Shown piece after piece: positions 13,197 to 17,307 of a stretch of 17,307 nucleotides of DNA. Where the stretch lies: positions 1-17,307 of the forward strand of contig DBAW01000131.1 in assembly GCA_002291855.1 (NCBI GenBank), in the 5' to 3' direction. The position numbers and the translations under genes are program-made. The first letter of the stretch is position 1, and each line of letters begins with the position of its first letter. This DNA is from Sphingomonas sp. UBA1000 (GTDB taxonomy: Bacteria > Pseudomonadota > Alphaproteobacteria > Sphingomonadales > Sphingomonadaceae). Under the pieces are notes generated by a model. It had not been told where the DNA came from. It saw only the letters and a list, made by a program, of their open reading frames with translations, and searched no databases.

Positions 13197-14201
13197 TTAG
13201 AAGCGGGCCATCGCGGTCGCGGTGTCGACCATGCGGTTGGAAAAGCCCCATTCATTGTCATACCAGCTGACAACGCGGACCAGCTTGCCGTCGATCACCG
13301 CCGTCTCCAGGCTGTCGACGGTCGACGAGGCCGGGCTGTGCAGCAGGTCGATCGACACCAGCGGCTCGTCCGAATAGTCGAGCACGCCCTTCATCGCGCC
13401 GTCGGCCGCCGCCTTGAGCAGCGCATTGACTTCATCGACCGAGGTGTCGCGGCCGGGGGTGAAGGTCAGGTCGATGAGCGACACGTCCGGCGTCGGCACG
13501 CGGATCGCCGACCCGTCGAGCTTGCCCTTCAGCTCGGGCAGCACCTCGCCCACCGCGCGCGCCGCGCCCGTGGTCGTGGGGATCATCGACATCGCCGCCG
13601 CGCGCGCACGGCGCAGATCGGGGTGGATCTGGTCGAGGATCTTCTGGTCGTTGGTATAGGCGTGAACCGTGGTCATCAGCCCGCGTTCGATGCCCAGCGC
13701 GTCGTTGAGCACCTTGGCGACCGGCGCGAGGCAGTTGGTCGTGCACGAGGCGTTGGAGACGATGCGGTGATCGGCGGTCAGCCGGTCATGATTGACGCCG
13801 TAGACGACGGTCAGGTCGACATTCTTGCCGGGGGCGGAGATCAGCACCTTGCCCGCGCCCGCCGCCAGATGCTTTTCGCACGCCGCGCGGTCGGTGAAGA
13901 AGCCCGTGCATTCAAGCACCAGATCGATGCCCAGTTCCTTGTGCGGCAGCGCGGCGGGATCGCGCTCCGCCGTCACGCGGATGCGGCGGCCGTCGATCAC
14001 CAGATCCTGGCCATCGGCCGCGACCTCGCCCGGATATTTGCCGTGCACCGAATCGCGCTTGAACAGCCAGGCATTGGACTTGGCATCGGCCAGATCGTTG
14101 ATCGCCACCAGTTCGAGCGCGCTGCCGCCACGCTCCAGCATCGCCCGCGCAACCAGACGCCCGATGCGCCCGAAACCGTTGATCGCAACCTTAACAGCCA
14201 T
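13197..14201 (-). CDS. gap: type I glyceraldehyde-3-phosphate dehydrogenase
   Basis: The 334-residue product oxidises and phosphorylates glyceraldehyde 3-phosphate, or runs in reverse in gluconeogenesis. The N-terminal Rossmann motif is INGFGRIGRLVARA (7-20), with Asp36 in INDL at the NAD-binding position, which suggests NAD use. The active site is SNASCTTNCLAP with Cys153; His180 lies in TTVHAYTNDQ. Further blocks are TTTGAARAVGEVLPELKGKL and the C-terminal VSWYDNEWGFSNRMVDTA. I chose the ATG at 14201 (MAVKVAINGFG); the longer frame from 14225 starts inside the tkt end. It lies 13 bases after tkt. Confidence 0.98.
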   Translation of the reverse strand: MAVKVAINGFGRIGRLVARAMLERGGSALELVAINDLADAKSNAWLFKRDSVHGKYPGEVAADGQDLVIDGRRIRVTAERDPAALPHKELGIDLVLECTGFFTDRAACEKHLAAGAGKVLISAPGKNVDLTVVYGVNHDRLTADHRIVSNASCTTNCLAPVAKVLNDALGIERGLMTTVHAYTNDQKILDQIHPDLRRARAAAMSMIPTTTGAARAVGEVLPELKGKLDGSAIRVPTPDVSLIDLTFTPGRDTSVDEVNALLKAAADGAMKGVLDYSDEPLVSIDLLHSPASSTVDSLETAVIDGKLVRVVSWYDNEWGFSNRMVDTATAMARF

Positions 14202-14214
14202 GTCCCTTGCTCCC

Positions 14215-16179
14215 TTACTGGCCAAGCGCCGCGCGCACCCGCGGCACGATATGGTCGGGCGTCAGCCCGAAATGGGTGAACAGGTCGCCCGCCGGCGCCG
14301 ATGCGCCAAAGCTGTCGATGCCGATGTTGAGGCCATCCTGCCCGGTGTGGATCTGCCAGCCGAGCGTGCTGCCGGCCTCGATCGACACCTTGAGCGCATC
14401 GGCGGGCAGGATGTCGGCGCGATAGTCGGCCGGCTGCTCGGCAAACAGCTCCCAGCACGGCATCGACACGACATCCGCGCCGATCCCTTCGGCCTCCAGC
14501 CGGTCGGCAACGGCGGCGGCCGTCTCCACCTCCGATCCGGTCGCGACCAGCACGACGCGGCGCGGCGCGGTAGCGGCGCGCAGCCGATAGGCACCGCGCG
14601 CGCAGCGATTGTCGTCGCCATCGCTGCGCAGCTGCGGCAGATTCTGGCGGCTGAGCGCGATCAGCGCCGGCCGGTCGGCGCGCGCCAGCGCCAGCGCCCA
14701 GCATTCGGCGGTCTCGACCGCATCGCACGGGCGATAGACGTCCAGCCCCGGGATCAGCCTCAGGCTCATCAGATGCTCGATCGGCTGGTGGGTCGGCCCG
14801 TCTTCGCCCAGCCCGATCGAATCATGCGTCATCACATAGACGACACGGGTGCGCTGCAGCGCCGACAGGCGGATCGCCGGGCGGCAATAGTCGGAAAACA
14901 CCAGAAAGGTGCCGCCATAAGGGATGACGCCGCCATGCAGCGCCATGCCGTTCATCGCCGCCGCCATGCCGAACTCGCGGATGCCGTAATAGACATAGCG
15001 GCCAGCATAATCGTCACGGGTGAAGGGCTTGAGCGCCTTGGTGCGGGTATTGTTCGACCCCGTCAGGTCGGCCGAACCGCCGATGGTCTGCGGCAGGGCG
15101 GCGTTGATCGCCTCAAGCGCGATTTCGGACGCCTTGCGGGTGGCGATCTTCTGCGGGCTGGCGAGCAGCCCGGCGACATGCGGCTTCAGCCAATCGTCGC
15201 TCACCTGCCCGGCCATGCGGGCATAGAAACCGGCAGCATCGCCGCTTTCGGCCAGCCGCGCTTCCCAGTCGGCACGGGCGGCGGCACCGCGCATGCCCGC
15301 CTCGGCCCAGGCGGCGGCAATATCGGCAGGGATTTCGAACGGCGCGGCGGTCCAGCCCAGCGCCGCCTTCGCCCCGGCGACCTCGTTGGCACCAAGCGGG
15401 CTGCCATGGGTGGCGGAGGTGCCCTGCTTGCTGGGCGCGCCCTTGCCGATCACCGTGCGGCAGGCGACGAGCGACGGCCGGGGATCGGCCATCGCCTCTT
15501 CGACCGCGCGGGCGATATCGGCCGGATCATGGCCGTCACACGCCGCGACATGCCAGCCCGAGGCGGTGTAGCGGGCCGCGACATCCTCGCTGGTCGACAG
15601 GTCGGTCGCGCCGTCGATGGTGATGCGGTTGTCGTCCCACAGCACGATCAGCCGGCCAAGGCCCAGATGCCCGGCCAGCCCCACCGCCTCATGGTTGATC
15701 CCTTCCATCAGGCAGCCATCGCCCGCGATCACCCAGGTGCGGTGATCGACCAGCCGGTCGCCATAGACCGCGTTCAGATGGCGCTCGGCCATCGCCATGC
15801 CGACCGCGGTCGCCAGCCCCTGACCAAGCGGACCGGTGGTCGTCTCGACGCCCGGCAGCTCGAAATTCTCCGGATGGCCGGCGCACGGGCTGTGCAGCTG
15901 ACGGAACCGGCGGATATCGTCCATCGTCGGCCGCTGATAACCGGTCAGGTGCAGCAGCGCATAGATGAGCATCGAGCCATGGCCGGCCGACAGCACGAAG
16001 CGGTCGCGATCGGCCCAGTCCGGTGCCTTGGGATCGAAGCGCAGATAGCGGGTGAACAGCACGGTCGCGACATCGGCCATGCCCATCGGCATCCCCGGAT
16101 GGCCGCTGTTCGCCGCCTCCACCGCGTCCATCGCCAGAGCACGGATGGCATTGGCGAGCTGGTCGTGCGTTACGGTCAT
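14215..16179 (-). CDS. tkt: transketolase
   Basis: The 654-residue product has the standard length and the three domains of transketolase, the TPP enzyme that moves two-carbon units between pentose-phosphate and Calvin-cycle sugars. Seen are ANSGHPGMPMGMADV (23-37) with the catalytic histidine, RFVLSAGHGSMLIYALLHL (60-78), the TPP/Mg motif GDGCLMEGINHEA (153-165) and WDDNRITIDG (181-190), and the pyrimidine-domain HDSIGLGEDGPTHQPIEHL around residue 455. The ATG at 16179 has a weak GGAAC upstream. A TTGACT box (minus strand, 16258-16253) lies about 75 bases upstream, but no convincing -10 follows it. It is the first gene of the carbon-metabolism operon. Confidence 0.98.
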   Translation of the reverse strand: MTVTHDQLANAIRALAMDAVEAANSGHPGMPMGMADVATVLFTRYLRFDPKAPDWADRDRFVLSAGHGSMLIYALLHLTGYQRPTMDDIRRFRQLHSPCAGHPENFELPGVETTTGPLGQGLATAVGMAMAERHLNAVYGDRLVDHRTWVIAGDGCLMEGINHEAVGLAGHLGLGRLIVLWDDNRITIDGATDLSTSEDVAARYTASGWHVAACDGHDPADIARAVEEAMADPRPSLVACRTVIGKGAPSKQGTSATHGSPLGANEVAGAKAALGWTAAPFEIPADIAAAWAEAGMRGAAARADWEARLAESGDAAGFYARMAGQVSDDWLKPHVAGLLASPQKIATRKASEIALEAINAALPQTIGGSADLTGSNNTRTKALKPFTRDDYAGRYVYYGIREFGMAAAMNGMALHGGVIPYGGTFLVFSDYCRPAIRLSALQRTRVVYVMTHDSIGLGEDGPTHQPIEHLMSLRLIPGLDVYRPCDAVETAECWALALARADRPALIALSRQNLPQLRSDGDDNRCARGAYRLRAATAPRRVVLVATGSEVETAAAVADRLEAEGIGADVVSMPCWELFAEQPADYRADILPADALKVSIEAGSTLGWQIHTGQDGLNIGIDSFGASAPAGDLFTHFGLTPDHIVPRVRAALGQ

Positions 16180-16296
16180 GTCGGGTTCCGGAACTATGGG
16201 ACGCGCGAGTCGCGCTGGATTTGCGCGCCCTTTGCGGCCTCGCCTTGGGCGAAGTCAACTCGGCTGACGTCGACGCGCCGCGCGCGGGCCGGTCGC

Positions 16297-16324
16297 TTGC
16301 GCGGCCCGCCCGACATGCTAGTGA
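16297..16324 (+). promoter_or_regulatory. weak promoter candidate for the zauP-like/zapA pair
   Basis: TTGCGC (16297-16302) and TAGTGA (16319-16324) are 16 bases apart in the tkt/zapA divergent region. The TAG core resembles the clearer 6S RNA and efp candidates. The implied start near 16331 would leave a leader of only about 16 bases. Confidence 0.25.
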
Positions 16325-16346
16325 CGCTTTTGTGACGGACAGGCCT

Positions 16347-16589
16347 GTGACGGACGAACGGACCTTCATTGCAATCGGACGGCTGGACCGGGCGCTCGCC
16401 CGGCTCGAGGCCGCGGCCGCGCGCGCACTGGCCGCCGAAGCGGCGGATGCCGGAAAGCAGGAGCGGCCAGACGATCGCCCGAACCAGCATGATGCCGAAC
16501 TGACGGCGCTGCGCGCAGCCCATCAGCAGCTGCGCGCGCGCACCGAGGATGCGGTCGCCGCGCTCGACCGGCTGATCGGGCGGGGCTGA
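16347..16589 (+). CDS. small coiled-coil protein upstream of zapA (ZauP-like)
   Basis: The 80-residue product (start read as GTG, VTDERTFIAIGRLDRAL) is almost wholly helical, with heptad-like spacing of Leu, Ile and Ala in IAIGRLDRALARLEAAAARA and in ELTALRAAHQQLRARTEDAV. It is very rich in Ala and Arg and has no membrane segment. In Caulobacter a short coiled-coil protein, ZauP, is encoded beside zapA and works with ZapA to focus the Z-ring. Position and form suggest this is its counterpart, but I infer that and sequence identity is not shown. An in-frame GTG at 16332 is an alternative; neither start has a strong Shine-Dalgarno. The gap to zapA is 33 bases. Confidence 0.65.
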   Translation: MTDERTFIAIGRLDRALARLEAAAARALAAEAADAGKQERPDDRPNQHDAELTALRAAHQQLRARTEDAVAALDRLIGRG

Positions 16590-16622
16590 CCTGCCGTTAA
16601 GGGACGTGCGCCAGGGGGAAAT

Positions 16623-16994
16623 ATGGCCGACGTAACGATCGAGATTGGCGGGCGGCGCTACGACGTCACCTGCCGCGACGGCGAGGAGGACCAGCTGCGC
16701 CGGCTGGCACGGCTGGTCGACGACAAGGCGGCACAGGCCCGCGCGGCGGTCGGCGGCGTCAACGAGGTGCGCCAGCTGCTGCTCGCCGCGCTGCTGCTCG
16801 CCGACGAACTGGTCGATCTGCGCACGGCGCGCGACAAGGCGCTGCGCGACGGGGGTGGCGCGTCGCAGGCCGCGCATCATCCCGACGTGGCGGCCGATCC
16901 CGGCTCCGGCCCCGGAATTGCTGCGGCCATCGAGCAGCTCGCTGCGCGGATGGAAAAGATCGCCGACCAGATCGACGGCGGCGAGCGGGGCTAA
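16623..16994 (+). CDS. zapA: cell division protein ZapA
   Basis: The 123-residue product is the Z-ring associated protein that cross-links FtsZ filaments. The N-terminal globular part reads MADVTIEIGGRRYDVTCRDGEE, followed by the typical LRRLARLVDDKAAQARAAVG and the long helix with RQLLLAALLLADELVDLRTARDKAL. The last 45 residues include a Gly/Pro-rich linker and a second short helix (AAAIEQLAARMEKIADQID) that should form the distal coiled coil. AGGGGGA (16613-16619) precedes the ATG. It lies directly upstream of the 6S RNA gene, the order known from many proteobacteria. Confidence 0.93.
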   Translation: MADVTIEIGGRRYDVTCRDGEEDQLRRLARLVDDKAAQARAAVGGVNEVRQLLLAALLLADELVDLRTARDKALRDGGGASQAAHHPDVAADPGSGPGIAAAIEQLAARMEKIADQIDGGERG

Positions 16995-17011
16995 AGCGCG
17001 ACCGGCGCATC

Positions 17012-17040
17012 TTGAGGATCGCGCCGCCACGCCCTAGATT
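17012..17040 (+). promoter_or_regulatory. 6S RNA promoter candidate
   Basis: TTGAGG (17012-17017) and TAGATT (17035-17040) are 17 bases apart. The predicted start at about 17046 falls at the first bases of the 6S closing stem. The agreement of promoter and RNA end makes this the best anchored promoter in the window. Confidence 0.5.
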
Positions 17041-17042
17041 GA

Positions 17043-17214
17043 GGGTGACGGGTACTGCCCGGTGCGCGCCTTTGAGACTATCCCTGAGCCGATTAGACAT
17101 CCTCGGGGGCTGTCCCTGGGCGGATCCAGGTCCGACCTACACGGTCCCCACCTGACGTTTGGGCGTCAGAGGATAATCCGGCAAACGGCCCATGGTGGTC
17201 CCGTCACCCTTTTT
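17043..17214 (+). ncRNA. ssrS: 6S RNA
   Basis: 6S RNA binds the housekeeping RNA polymerase by imitating an open promoter and lowers transcription in stationary phase. Three lines support it here. The first is position just after zapA. The second is a perfect ten-base closing stem, GGGTGACGGG (17043-17052) with CCCGTCACCC (17200-17209), followed by five T. The third is the internal block CCCTGAGCCGAT (17082-17093), which also occurs in E. coli 6S RNA. The arms between would form the long interrupted hairpin with a central bubble. Exact ends are approximate; mature RNA probably starts near 17046. The next gene in many genomes, a 5-formyltetrahydrofolate cyclo-ligase, is not reached. Confidence 0.88.
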
Positions 17215-17235
17215 CCGATGCTTGGTGGTTTGTTG

Positions 17236-17260
17236 CGCGCCTGACGGCGCGGTTTTTTTT
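17236..17260 (+). terminator. intrinsic terminator after 6S RNA
   Basis: CGCGCC (17236-17241) pairs with GGCGCG (17246-17251) around a TGAC loop and is followed by G and eight T (17253-17260). It is the only textbook rho-independent terminator in the window and lies 22 bases after the T run that ends the 6S stem. The remaining 47 bases to the edge hold nothing I can identify. Confidence 0.85.
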
Positions 17261-17307
17261 CTGCGCCTCCCGGCGCACGGGCGGAACCGGCCCGCACCCC
17301 CACCCGG

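Noticed and set aside
12654..14279. Plus-strand open frame of 541 codons opposite gap, MOSC and the pgk start
   Set aside because: Same shadow effect; no recognisable domain or ribosome-binding site, and the minus-strand genes are certain.
13825..16335. Plus-strand open frame of 836 codons opposite tkt and gap
   Set aside because: It is antisense to clearly identified tkt and gap, is rich in Arg, Ala, Gly and His without any family motif, and reflects the GC-rich third positions of the true genes.
16221..16346. N-terminal extension of the small gene before zapA (start at 16221)
   Set aside because: The extra 42 codons are Arg/Pro-rich, cover the likely divergent promoter region and do not extend the coiled coil; the GTG at 16347 fits better.

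Overview
The window is a GC-rich stretch with tightly packed genes, typical of an alphaproteobacterium. The NADH dehydrogenase operon order, the tkt-gap-pgk-fba cluster, zapA followed by 6S RNA, and the protein sequences all fit the Sphingomonadales best. That placement rests on protein and synteny patterns I recognise, not on a database search. Nearly all DNA is coding. No tRNA, rRNA, CRISPR array, insertion sequence or phage gene is visible. The very long antisense open frames are codon-bias shadows.

Layout. Positions 1-4390 (minus) hold the start of a respiratory complex I operon: nuoA-nuoB-nuoC-nuoD-nuoE, a 56-residue two-helix membrane ORF, and a truncated nuoF, all overlapping or almost touching. 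Positions 4594-5620 (plus) hold two small exported proteins, one with a YbjN-like and one with a META-like domain. Positions 5642-8945 (minus) hold an inositol-monophosphatase family enzyme, efp, thiE and a class I fructose-bisphosphate aldolase. Positions 9134-11360 hold two convergent genes whose 3' ends overlap. The plus-strand gene is a BciB-like (FrhB/HCAR family) 8-vinyl reductase homologue. The minus-strand gene is a close homologue of light-dependent protochlorophyllide oxidoreductase (LPOR). Positions 11467-16179 (minus) hold pgk, a MOSC-domain gene, gap and tkt. Positions 16347-17260 (plus) hold a small coiled-coil gene (ZauP-like), zapA, 6S RNA and a clear intrinsic terminator.

How the parts work together. 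tkt, gap, pgk and fba are the lower Calvin-cycle, gluconeogenic and pentose-phosphate steps. They form one transcription direction that is interrupted between pgk and fba by the por/bciB pair. BciB-type enzymes reduce the 8-vinyl group of divinyl (proto)chlorophyllide, and LPOR reduces ring D of protochlorophyllide in light. The pair therefore looks like a small (bacterio)chlorophyll-synthesis cassette sitting among carbon-metabolism genes. This is the most interesting point in the window. It suggests an aerobic anoxygenic phototroph, or a lineage that keeps LPOR after or without phototrophy. No reaction-centre, puf, puh or bch gene is visible here.

Several upstream regions (nuo, efp, 6S RNA, less clearly zauP) share a promoter-like pattern: a TTG-type -35 box, about 17 bases, then TAGA. 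Many gene ends carry strong GC-rich hairpins without a T tract.
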